From: Candidatus Altarchaeales archaeon ex4484_96 | Lineage (GTDB): Archaea > Altiarchaeota > Altiarchaeia > IMC4 > QMZM01 | Assembly (NCBI GenBank): GCA_002254405.1 | Contig: NJDH01000010.1 | Coordinates: 1 to 32,416 of the forward strand | Direction: 5' to 3' | Length of the DNA: 32,416 bases | Part shown: positions 24,853 through 31,970 of the stretch, one piece after another | Layout of the letters: each line of letters starts with the position of its first letter | How positions within the stretch are numbered: position 1 is the stretch's first letter | Program-made: the position numbers and the translations under genes | Notes under the pieces: generated by a model | The model's database searches: none | Told to the model about the DNA's origin: nothing | What the model saw: the letters and a program-made list of their open reading frames with translations, nothing else

Positions 24853-25494
24853 ATGACGGATAAAAGACTGGTGGCTTTCGACCTAGACGGGGTGCTGGTT
24901 AAGGGAACGGGAAGCTGGAGCGAGATACATAAAGTACTTGGAACAGATAAAATATCAGCAGGCCACGGAGTTGACTTCCAAAACGGCAAGATAAGCTTTG
25001 ATGAATGGGCTAAAAAAGACACTGAACTATGGAAGGGCGTTGAGCTTGAAAAAATAAAGAAAATATTATACAAGACCAGGCTCATGAAGGGAGCCGGGGA
25101 TACGATAAACGCCTTAAAGAGCCTCAATTATGATACGATCATAATAAGCGGCGGACTGCAGATACTGGCTGACAGGATAAGAGACGAACTTGGAATGGAT
25201 TATGCCATAGCAAACAGGCTGTTATTCAACAATAACCAGGTCTGCGGCATAGAGCAGAGAGTAGACTTTGAAGGTAAAGGAAGAATACTCGAAAAGATAA
25301 TCAATGAAAAAAGAATAGACAAAAAAGACACTGTAGCCGTCGGGGACTACATCAATGACATACCCTTATTTAAGGCAGCGGGCTTTAGCGTTGCATTCAA
25401 CCCGAAAGACGACAGACTGCTCAAATACGCTGACGCCATTATCCTGGATGAGGATTTAACAAAAATACTGCCTTTGCTTGAAAACAGCAGATGA
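24853..25494 (+). CDS. HAD-superfamily phosphatase, SerB-like
   Basis: The 213-residue protein has the phosphoserine-phosphatase-type HAD motifs: AFDLDGVLV (nucleophile at residue 9), the ISGGLQIL motif II with Ser, and VGDYINDIPLF motif IV. SerB proper makes serine from phosphoserine, and closeness to SepCysS makes a phosphoserine link attractive, but the usual DMDST/DFDGT form is DLDGVL here, so the substrate is open. ATG 24853 is chosen because it lies one base after the PAC2 stop; an upstream in-frame ATG at 24826 lies inside that gene and adds nine unconserved residues. It is 11 bases before the aminotransferase gene. Confidence 0.8.
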   Translation: MTDKRLVAFDLDGVLVKGTGSWSEIHKVLGTDKISAGHGVDFQNGKISFDEWAKKDTELWKGVELEKIKKILYKTRLMKGAGDTINALKSLNYDTIIISGGLQILADRIRDELGMDYAIANRLLFNNNQVCGIEQRVDFEGKGRILEKIINEKRIDKKDTVAVGDYINDIPLFKAAGFSVAFNPKDDRLLKYADAIILDEDLTKILPLLENSR

Positions 25495-25505
25495 AGTAAA
25501 AAAAA

Positions 25506-26672
25506 ATGGAATACGCAAACAGAATAAAAGGAATTCCACCTTATCTTTTCGCTGAAATAGATAGGGAAATAGAAAAAAAGAAAAACCAAGGAATCGATAT
25601 AATAAACCTGAGCGTAGGAGACCCCGACCTGCCCACACCAGATCACATAATCAAGGCCCTATCTGAGGCGGCAGCTAACCCCGCAAACCACCAGTATCCC
25701 TCATATGCTGGAATGCCCGTGTTTCGCCAGGCCATCGCTAAATGGTATGATGATAGATTCAACGTAAAACTGGATCCCGCAGATGAGGTGATGGCCTTAA
25801 TAGGCTCAAAGGAGGGAATAGCCCACATACCCCTGGCTTACATCAACCCCGGTGATGTTGCCCTCGTACCAGACCCCGCTTATCCAGTGTATAAGATAGG
25901 AACCATGCTGGCGGGGGGAACAGCTTATTCTATGCCTTTATTGGAGGAAAACGATTATAAACCAAGGCTTGAGGATATAGACAAAAAAACAGCCTCTAAA
26001 GCCAGGATAATGTTTCTCAACTACCCTAATGCCCCAACCGGCGCCATCTCCGGGAAAGACTTTTTCAGGGAAGTAGTGGATTACGCCGTAGACAACGATT
26101 TAATAGTATTACACGATAACCCCTACTCCGAGATGACATTCGACGGTTATCGTGCCATAAGCTTCCTTGAGATTAAGGGGGCCAAGGATGTTGGAATCGA
26201 ATTCAACTCTCTGTCCAAGACATTCAACATGACCGGCTGGAGAATCGGGATGGCCGTTGGCGCAAGCGAGATAATAGCGGGCTTAGGCAAGGTGAAAGAG
26301 AACGTGGATTCAGGGGCATTCCAGGCTGTTCAGGTGGCTGCAGTGAAAGCCCTGGGAGGGGCAAGGGATTGTGTTAATAAAAACATGAGAATATTTGAGA
26401 AAAGACGCGATTACGTGGTAGACAGCCTGAATGCAGCAGGATGGAATATCAAAAAACCCAAGGCCACGTTTTATCTATGGTTTAATATCCCCGAGAGATA
26501 TGATTCATCTATCAGCTTCTGCTCGAAGCTTCTTGATAAAACCGGTGTGGTTTTAACCCCCGGCGTAGGATTCGGAACTCATGGTGAAGGCTATGTCAGA
26601 TGCGCCTTAACCCAGCCGGTTGAAAGGCTCAGGGAGGCAGTCAGAAGAATAGAGGAAAGTGATATAAGATGA
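25506..26672 (+). CDS. dapL: Class I/II aminotransferase, LL-diaminopimelate aminotransferase-like
   Basis: A 388-residue PLP enzyme of the AAT-I fold. NLSVGDPDLPTPDHI (residues 34-48), the strand end NYPNAPTGA, LHDNPYSE with the pyridine-nitrogen Asp, the PLP lysine K238 in SLSKTFNMTGWRIG, and the C-terminal TPGVGFG and EGYVRCALT are all seen. The N-terminal MEYANRIKGIPPYLFAEID matches DapL2-type enzymes, which form LL-diaminopimelate from tetrahydrodipicolinate for lysine. Other class I aminotransferases share most motifs, so the substrate is not certain. Its stop overlaps the CMP kinase ATG by 4 bases. Confidence 0.82.
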   Translation: MEYANRIKGIPPYLFAEIDREIEKKKNQGIDIINLSVGDPDLPTPDHIIKALSEAAANPANHQYPSYAGMPVFRQAIAKWYDDRFNVKLDPADEVMALIGSKEGIAHIPLAYINPGDVALVPDPAYPVYKIGTMLAGGTAYSMPLLEENDYKPRLEDIDKKTASKARIMFLNYPNAPTGAISGKDFFREVVDYAVDNDLIVLHDNPYSEMTFDGYRAISFLEIKGAKDVGIEFNSLSKTFNMTGWRIGMAVGASEIIAGLGKVKENVDSGAFQAVQVAAVKALGGARDCVNKNMRIFEKRRDYVVDSLNAAGWNIKKPKATFYLWFNIPERYDSSISFCSKLLDKTGVVLTPGVGFGTHGEGYVRCALTQPVERLREAVRRIEESDIR

Positions 26673-27190
26673 TTGTTACCGTAGGAGGGCTTGTGGGGGC
26701 GGGTAAATCAACCCTCGGCAAGGGTTTGGCGAAAAAATACGGTTTAGACTACATATCAGCAGGTCAGGTTATGAGAGACCTTGCTAAACAAAAAAACATG
26801 AGCCTGCAGCAGTATTCATCTATTGCCGAGGAAAACCCCGAAATCGACAGATTAATCGATGAAGAGCAAAAAAAAGCAGCACACGATAACTGTGTTGTAG
26901 ACGGCAGATTAGCCGCCTACTTTATTGAGGACGCGGACCTCAGGGTATGGCTTACCGCGCCAGCTGATGTCAGGGCGACCCGAATCGCCTCAAGAGAAAA
27001 CATAACAGTCACCGAATCCGGCAAAAGAATAAGAAACAGGGAAAAAAGCGAAAGAATAAGATACAAGCAGATATATGACATCAAACTGGATGACCTGTCA
27101 ATATATGATCTGGTAATTAACACGGGCGTTTTTCATGAGAAGGCCACACGAGATATTGTATCAAAGGCCCTAGATTATATTCTGGATTAA
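26669..27190 (+). CDS. cmk: Cytidylate kinase (archaeal type)
   Basis: The 173-residue protein phosphorylates CMP and dCMP. The P-loop is GGLVGAGKST (residues 6-15), with YISAGQVMRDLAKQKNMSLQ, EENPEIDRLID and VVDGRLAA giving the archaeal Cmk pattern (TIGR02173). The family more often has GxPGSGxTT or GLAGSGKST in the loop, and this copy belongs to the KST form. RASRE-like arginine residues (IASRENI) form the lid. It overlaps the aminotransferase by 4 bases and closes the SepCysS gene string; the stop is at 27190. Confidence 0.9.
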   Translation: MIVTVGGLVGAGKSTLGKGLAKKYGLDYISAGQVMRDLAKQKNMSLQQYSSIAEENPEIDRLIDEEQKKAAHDNCVVDGRLAAYFIEDADLRVWLTAPADVRATRIASRENITVTESGKRIRNREKSERIRYKQIYDIKLDDLSIYDLVINTGVFHEKATRDIVSKALDYILD

Positions 27191-27197
27191 CCAGCGC

Positions 27198-27206
27198 TTT
27201 TAAATA
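27198..27206 (+). promoter_or_regulatory. Box A for the pilin-like gene
   Basis: TTTTAAATA in the context CGCTTTTAAATAG starts 31 bases before ATG 27229. The spacing gives a leaderless mRNA and marks the pilin-like gene as a separate transcription unit after cmk. Confidence 0.5.
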
Positions 27207-27228
27207 GTTATCTACAATATATTTATTA

Positions 27229-27687
27229 ATGGGATTGGATTCACGTAGAGGTCAAGCAGCTCTTGAATTTCTCATGACCTACGGCTGGGCTATACTTGTG
27301 ATTTTGATAGTGGTTGCTGTACTATGGCAGTGGGGTCTTTTTAACCCATCCGGTTCGGTTAAATCAGGTCAAAGCGGTTTCTGGGGCGTAGTACCCTACG
27401 ACTACAAATACACCCCCAATGGAATCTTCTCCATAGAGTTGCAAAATAACATAGACGATACGGTTACAATAGAATCAATCAAAGTCAGCACCAGCACTAA
27501 ATCAAACAGCTGGAGCGGAGAAGAAAACATCAGTGCAGGCAGCCTTTCCCCGGTATTTAACATAAACAACCTGGACCCCTACAACGGAGGAAGCAGCTAC
27601 GAGGTTTTCGTGGTCATAGAATACAACGACTCAAGGGTTAACACAAGCCTTCTGAGTTCAGGGCGTATCTGGGGCAGCGTCGGATAG
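27229..27687 (+). CDS. Class III signal peptide (type IV pilin-like) protein
   Basis: A 152-residue exported protein. The N-terminus SRRGQAALEFLMTYGWAIL is a textbook archaeal class III signal: basic residues, a G|Q cleavage point before residue 9, QxxLE/F after it, then a hydrophobic helix (residues 14-34). Prepilin peptidase of the EppA/PibD type would cut before Q9. The remaining 110 residues are Ser/Thr/Asn rich, with the beta-rich look of pilin head domains, and carry several Asn-x-Ser/Thr sequons. It may be a minor pilin or pilus-like surface protein; the motor ATPase at 6086-7564 could assemble it. It stands alone with its own promoter. Confidence 0.8.
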   Translation: MGLDSRRGQAALEFLMTYGWAILVILIVVAVLWQWGLFNPSGSVKSGQSGFWGVVPYDYKYTPNGIFSIELQNNIDDTVTIESIKVSTSTKSNSWSGEENISAGSLSPVFNINNLDPYNGGSSYEVFVVIEYNDSRVNTSLLSSGRIWGSVG

Positions 27688-27688
27688 A

Positions 27689-29191
27689 TTAAGTTATGAT
27701 ATCAGATATCACGCTTCCAACCCTGACCGGAATCAGCTTCTCACATATATTGATGGCGTCATCCAGTTTATTGTTATCTGAGGCATAAATAGTGAACAGA
27801 GGGTCATCCAATCTGACCGAATCACCCACCCCAACATGCATGTATATGCCCGCTGATTTAATCCTCGGAGCTCCCGCCGTCCGGGCAATAGATGAAATGC
27901 ACTTGTTGTCTATGAATCTGACCTTACCCTTGTGCTTGGACTTAATAACATGTTTTTTATCCGATACCTCAATGTCCCTGGGTTTAATCTCGGGGTCACC
28001 ACCCTGCAGCTCTATTATCTGCTTCATCTTATCAAGTGCCTTACCAGAAGACAGTATATTCTCGGCCATCTTCCTTCCTTTCCCCTTATCAACCCGCTTG
28101 GACAGCTCAAGCAGCGTCCCCGCTAAATCAAGGGATTTGTTCATCAAATCAATCGGGCCCTTATTGTTTAAAACATTAAGAACATCCCTGGCCTCCAGAG
28201 CAGGGCCTATCCCCGCACCTATAGGCGAGCTACCGTCCGTGATAAGGCACTCAACCGATATACCCAGCTTACATCCAATCTCTATGAAATTACGCGCTAA
28301 TTTTCTGGCCCGGTCGGGTGTAGCTATCTTACTGCCTTTGCCAACAGGAATATCGATTAAAACATAATCAGAGCCTATAGCCATCTTCTTGGCCATAACA
28401 GAGGAAAGCAGATGACCCTCAGCATCCAATGACAGAGGGTACTCTACCCTGATGATTTTATCATCCGCAGGTGCGAGATTAACAGCCCCACCCCATATGA
28501 TGCAGGCACCCGCCGAATTGACTATCTCCCTGACCTCATCTATCCCGAATTGTACGCTTGACAATACCTCCATGGTATCGGCCGTACCCGAGGGTGAGGT
28601 TATGGCGCGGGAGCTTGTTTTGGGTATCGTCAAACCAGCGGCTGCGACAATAGGGACAACAATCATGGTAGTGCGATTACCCGCCACACCCCCTATACAG
28701 TGCTTGTCCACGACATCATCACCGAAATCAATCTGTTTCCCTGTCTTGACCATAGAGGTTGTCAGGGAAACAATCTCCTCGATAGTATAACCATTAATAT
28801 ATCCCCCAGTAACAAAAGAGCTTAACTCGATGCTTGAAAGATTGTTGTTTGTTATGTCGTAGATTATGGAATATATCTCGGATTCATCAAGTGTGTGGCC
28901 GTCAAGCTTTTTTTTGATGAATTCAACAGACGCCGGCTTGCTCGCAGACCTCACCTCAACATAATCTCCAGCGTCTACTTTAATCAAATCATGAACATCC
29001 TTCAAGACACCAATCTCCCCCTCCCGCACAAGAGTCTCGGTGGTATCAACTATCGCAGTAATCTCATGCTCATTGTATTTAATCTTAACACGACCTGACA
29101 CAAAAACCCCAAGATCCTTAGCATCCTCATCGTTTAGGATAACAATAGGTTTATCCACCTCGATTTCATAAAACCTGGTCTTCAGTCTCAT
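27689..29191 (-). CDS. deoA: AMP phosphorylase (archaeal thymidine-phosphorylase family)
   Basis: A 500-residue enzyme that cleaves AMP (and CMP/UMP) with phosphate to ribose-1,5-bisphosphate and base, the first step of the archaeal nucleotide route that can feed type III RuBisCO. The extra N-terminal domain (about residues 1-80) marks the archaeal form. The catalytic core has KHCIGGVAGNRTTMI, the phosphate loop PKTSSRAITSPSGTAD and YPLSLDAEG with the catalytic region, and the C-terminal domain has ISSIARTAGAP and GDSVRLDDPLFTIY. No RuBisCO or ribose-1,5-bisphosphate isomerase gene is in the window. It converges on the pilin-like gene with one base between stops and has a reverse-strand box A at about 29224-29232. 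Confidence 0.92.
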   Translation of the reverse strand: MRLKTRFYEIEVDKPIVILNDEDAKDLGVFVSGRVKIKYNEHEITAIVDTTETLVREGEIGVLKDVHDLIKVDAGDYVEVRSASKPASVEFIKKKLDGHTLDESEIYSIIYDITNNNLSSIELSSFVTGGYINGYTIEEIVSLTTSMVKTGKQIDFGDDVVDKHCIGGVAGNRTTMIVVPIVAAAGLTIPKTSSRAITSPSGTADTMEVLSSVQFGIDEVREIVNSAGACIIWGGAVNLAPADDKIIRVEYPLSLDAEGHLLSSVMAKKMAIGSDYVLIDIPVGKGSKIATPDRARKLARNFIEIGCKLGISVECLITDGSSPIGAGIGPALEARDVLNVLNNKGPIDLMNKSLDLAGTLLELSKRVDKGKGRKMAENILSSGKALDKMKQIIELQGGDPEIKPRDIEVSDKKHVIKSKHKGKVRFIDNKCISSIARTAGAPRIKSAGIYMHVGVGDSVRLDDPLFTIYASDNNKLDDAINICEKLIPVRVGSVISDIIT

Positions 29192-29223
29192 CTTACATCC
29201 ATGAAATTTATTTCAACCCCAGA

Positions 29224-29252
29224 TTTATATACTTTGTAGTAATGATTTATAA
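29224..29252. promoter_or_regulatory. Divergent promoter region between deoA and the zinc-ribbon gene
   Basis: TTTATATAC at 29224-29232 reads GTATATAAA on the minus strand, 33 bases from the deoA ATG, and is that gene's probable box A. On the plus strand GATTTATAACC at about 29244-29254 lies 30-40 bases before ATG 29285 and is the likely box A of the zinc-ribbon gene, whose AGGTGA site follows at about 29274. Confidence 0.4.
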
Positions 29253-29284
29253 CCGTATTGTTTTTTAATAATCAGGTGATTCAA

Positions 29285-29716
29285 ATGGCAGCGAAAAAAA
29301 AGAAAAAAAGCGAGAAAAAAGTATCATCCAATAAAACAGCAAAGAAACCTGAGGCAAAAACCAAGGCCCCAACTAAAACCAAAAAAAAGGATGTTATTAA
29401 GATAGAGCAGTTACCTAAATCTATCATCGTCGAAGAAGACCTGAAAAGCATGGAAGAGAAAACAGGCTCAGGCTCGATTGGGGGAGCGTACACGAAAAAA
29501 GCACCCTCTTTTTATCGCAAATACGCGCTTAAGTGCATGAAATGCGTTAACGAATTCGAGCATAAAACAAGGATACCCTTCGTTAAACAAAAGGTTAAAT
29601 GCCCTGAATGCGGGGAAATACATATAATCGAGTTACAGCCCATATCCGGCAGATACAGGATTAGGTTGCCGAAAACACTGAAGGTGTTGGACAAAAAGAA
29701 AAATAAAAAGAAATAA
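29285..29716 (+). CDS. Lysine-rich zinc-ribbon protein of unknown function
   Basis: The 143-residue product has three parts: a lysine/alanine/threonine-rich N-terminal tail (about residues 2-45) with almost no hydrophobics, a middle linker, and a C-terminal zinc ribbon with CMKC (about residue 89) and CPEC about 25 residues later, followed by beta strands and a final KKKNKKK. The tail resembles the disordered basic extensions of ribosomal or nucleoid proteins, so binding to RNA or DNA is a reasonable inference, not shown. ATG 29285 is chosen because AGGTGA precedes it. Its stop meets the sufBD stop with one base between. I do not recognise a named family. Confidence 0.7.
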   Translation: MAAKKKKKSEKKVSSNKTAKKPEAKTKAPTKTKKKDVIKIEQLPKSIIVEEDLKSMEEKTGSGSIGGAYTKKAPSFYRKYALKCMKCVNEFEHKTRIPFVKQKVKCPECGEIHIIELQPISGRYRIRLPKTLKVLDKKKNKKK

Positions 29717-29717
29717 G

Positions 29718-30860
29718 TCACAACCCTAAATCCATCTTATCAACCATCGAGCTAATCTCCTGCTGCAGGTTGGGGGGGAGCCCGAGGATGTCGACATCAA
29801 GGAAACCCCTTACGATGACTGAAGTAGCATCATCCCGGCTAAGCCCTCTTGACATTAGATAAGTTATTTCTTTCTCGGCTATTTTCCCGACAGCAGCCTC
29901 ATGAGATAAATCCACGTCTTTTCTCGCCCCAACAAGCTCGGGTATAGCATGTATCACAGACGTGTCATCAAGCAAAAGCCCCTTGCACTCCAGATGCCCT
30001 TTAGCCGGAGACGCATTACCCCTGATAATAGCTCTTGCCTTCACATTCGAATTTTCTTTAGCCATGACCCTGGAAACAATCTCGCCCCTGCATCCCGCGG
30101 CGTTGAATACAACCCCAGAACCAATATCCACCCTGGATTCTCCTCTCGCATATACTATGCTGTTTAATTCCGTTTTCGCGTTAACGCCCTCACAATAAAC
30201 CATCGGATACATCTGCAGGTCTTTGACCGGGCTAAGCAGGATATAATTCGATATGAAGGTCGCGTTCTCCTCCAGGCGGGTTGCGCTCCTGGGTCTCACC
30301 TTCATCTGCTCGCTCCAGTTGTGTATCATGGTGTAATTGAGTTTCGCATCTTTTTTGATAAAAAACTCTGATACACCCAGGTGCTCGCCCCTTTCAGCCT
30401 TGGTATGCATTGAACAACCAGTTATTATCCGCGCCTCAGAGCCTTCTTCGGCAATAACGATATTGTGTACCTTTTGCTTTACTTTCTTACCTGATATCAT
30501 AAGACAGCTTTGCAGGGGGAACTCCACACGCGCACCAGCCATAATCCTGATAAAATAACCACCGCCGAACTCCTCAAACACGCTTTTGGTAACCTCATCC
30601 TTATCCGGCTCAATGATATCCCAAAGGTAATCCTGTAACCATGAATATTTATCTAAGGCATCTTTAGTATCCAATAACTCAAGCCTACCCGCAAAGTGCT
30701 CGTTGACCTTGGATAAAACAAGCGAGTGATCAATGTACATGTAGGTAGCGGATCTTTTATCTTCAGATGCTTCAATACCGGACTTATAGGCTGCCTCAAG
30801 TATCTCATGAGGCAGGTCCGTCAGAGAAGAAACCCTTTTTTTTTCTTTATCCCCCATCAT
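29718..30860 (-). CDS. sufB: Fe-S cluster assembly scaffold SufB/SufD family
   Basis: The 380-residue protein is a single archaeal SufBD-type scaffold, forming with SufC the complex that builds Fe-S clusters. The beta-helix core is visible as repeated short strands from residue 110 on (VKQKVHNIVIAEEGSEARII, HLGVSEFFIKKDAKLNYTMI), followed by GRGESxVDIGSG-like segments, a CRGEIVSR and the C-terminal LSHEAAVGKIAEKEITYLMSRGLS, a family signature. Start 30860 is decided by GGAGG seven bases upstream and by the 1-base overlap with the sufC stop (TAATG). An earlier in-frame ATG at 30890 lies inside sufC. The abundance of Fe-S proteins in the hdr-mvh operon makes this machinery relevant. Confidence 0.9.
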   Translation of the reverse strand: MMGDKEKKRVSSLTDLPHEILEAAYKSGIEASEDKRSATYMYIDHSLVLSKVNEHFAGRLELLDTKDALDKYSWLQDYLWDIIEPDKDEVTKSVFEEFGGGYFIRIMAGARVEFPLQSCLMISGKKVKQKVHNIVIAEEGSEARIITGCSMHTKAERGEHLGVSEFFIKKDAKLNYTMIHNWSEQMKVRPRSATRLEENATFISNYILLSPVKDLQMYPMVYCEGVNAKTELNSIVYARGESRVDIGSGVVFNAAGCRGEIVSRVMAKENSNVKARAIIRGNASPAKGHLECKGLLLDDTSVIHAIPELVGARKDVDLSHEAAVGKIAEKEITYLMSRGLSRDDATSVIVRGFLDVDILGLPPNLQQEISSMVDKMDLGL

Positions 30861-31609
30861 TAATCCTCCATCGGGTGCCTGACATGGCATTCAGCGCACT
30901 CCCGATATCCCCTCGCAAGTATTGTGTCATATATCTCCCGGGGATTACCTCGACACCATATGCGTCCGTCCATAAGAACACAAGCGTATTTTGAATCAAG
31001 ATGCTCTAGTATATCACCGTGGTGTGTTATGATAAAAGCCGAGGCACCGCTTGCCTTAAGGTATTTTTGCAGCTCCCTGCCAATCAGCTTCAGGCTCTCG
31101 ACGTCAACACCGGAATCGGGTTCGTCAAGCAGGAGCAATTTAGGCTTTAAAGCCATCATCTGAAGCATCTCAGCCCTCTTTTTCTCACCCCCCGAGAAAC
31201 CCAGGTTAATATCGCGGTTGATGAAATCATCCAGCTTAAAGCGCTTAATGAGATTACGCTCCTCTTTGGTTAAATCATCACCGGGCCTTCCGCCTGCGCA
31301 TATTTTTATCATGTCCCGAAGCTTCACTCCCGTGATCTCGGGAGGCAGCTGAAATCCAGTCCCTATGCCTAGCCTGGCTCTCTCATCAACATCCAGGGAG
31401 GTGATGTCCACCCCGTTTAACGTTATGCTACCGCTCGTGATATTATACCCTGGCATGCCGGCTATCGTCAACAAAAGAGTTGTCTTCCCAGACCCGTTTG
31501 GCCCGAAAAAGAGCATTGTGCTTTTTTCAGGTAGATGCAGGTTGATATCCTCCAAGATTCTTTTACCCTCTACTTCAACAGAAAGATTCTCCAGCTCAAG
31601 GATATTCAT
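30860..31609 (-). CDS. sufC: Fe-S cluster assembly ATPase SufC
   Basis: A 249-residue soluble ABC ATPase. Walker A is GPNGSGKTTL, the signature is LGFSGGEKKRAEML, Walker B is LLLLDEPDSGVD, and HH of ITHHGD is the switch histidine. It drives the SufBD scaffold. The C-terminus carries an extra short cysteine tail, CAECHVRH, which could bind metal or interact with the scaffold. ATG 31609 is chosen over an upstream TTG at 31627; AGGTGA lies seven bases before it. It starts 4 bases after the Hsp20 stop and overlaps sufBD by 1 base. Confidence 0.93.
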   Translation of the reverse strand: MNILELENLSVEVEGKRILEDINLHLPEKSTMLFFGPNGSGKTTLLLTIAGMPGYNITSGSITLNGVDITSLDVDERARLGIGTGFQLPPEITGVKLRDMIKICAGGRPGDDLTKEERNLIKRFKLDDFINRDINLGFSGGEKKRAEMLQMMALKPKLLLLDEPDSGVDVESLKLIGRELQKYLKASGASAFIITHHGDILEHLDSKYACVLMDGRIWCRGNPREIYDTILARGYRECAECHVRHPMED

Positions 31610-31613
31610 GCTC

Positions 31614-31967
31614 TCACCTGATATCAATCCTCCGCCCGGTTTTCTTTTTGGGCAGATTTATTTCAAGCAAACCCTTCCTAAATGAACAAACTGCTTTATC
31701 TACGTTTAGCGGGGATGGGAGCTTAATCAGCTTCCTGAAGGACGAGTAGATAACACTCTTCTGGTGTGTGCCCCACCTCTCAAAGCAGTGTTTTGTTCTC
31801 ATCTTAGCCTTAATCTCTATCGTATCCTCTGAGAGATTAACCTCAATATCCTCCTTGTTGACGTAAGGCAAATCCGCTGTCACAATATAAACAGAGCCTT
31901 TGTCCTCTACATGAACCAGAGGCTCAAGTGAACCGCCAATATCCCAGCTAGCAGATTTCTTGGTCAT
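31614..31967 (-). CDS. hsp20: Small heat shock protein (Hsp20/alpha-crystallin)
   Basis: A 117-residue alpha-crystallin domain protein. The beta strands begin at LVHVEDKGSVYIVTADLP, a VNKEDIEVNLSEDTIEIKA segment follows, and the C-terminal GLLEINLPKKK ends with a RRIDIR tail whose IDI matches the IxI motif used for oligomer contacts. It holds unfolding proteins in an ATP-independent way. The gene lies between the PAC2 gene (3 bases upstream of it) and sufC (4 bases downstream), so it is part of a PAC2-Hsp20-SufC-SufBD operon, a mixture of protein quality control and Fe-S assembly. Confidence 0.88.
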   Translation of the reverse strand: MTKKSASWDIGGSLEPLVHVEDKGSVYIVTADLPYVNKEDIEVNLSEDTIEIKAKMRTKHCFERWGTHQKSVIYSSFRKLIKLPSPLNVDKAVCSFRKGLLEINLPKKKTGRRIDIR

Positions 31968-31970
31968 TTT

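Noticed and set aside
27229..27687. Archaellin (flagellin)
   Set aside because: The signal peptide is of the pilin class III type, but the mature part lacks archaellin-like features and no archaellum genes are adjacent.
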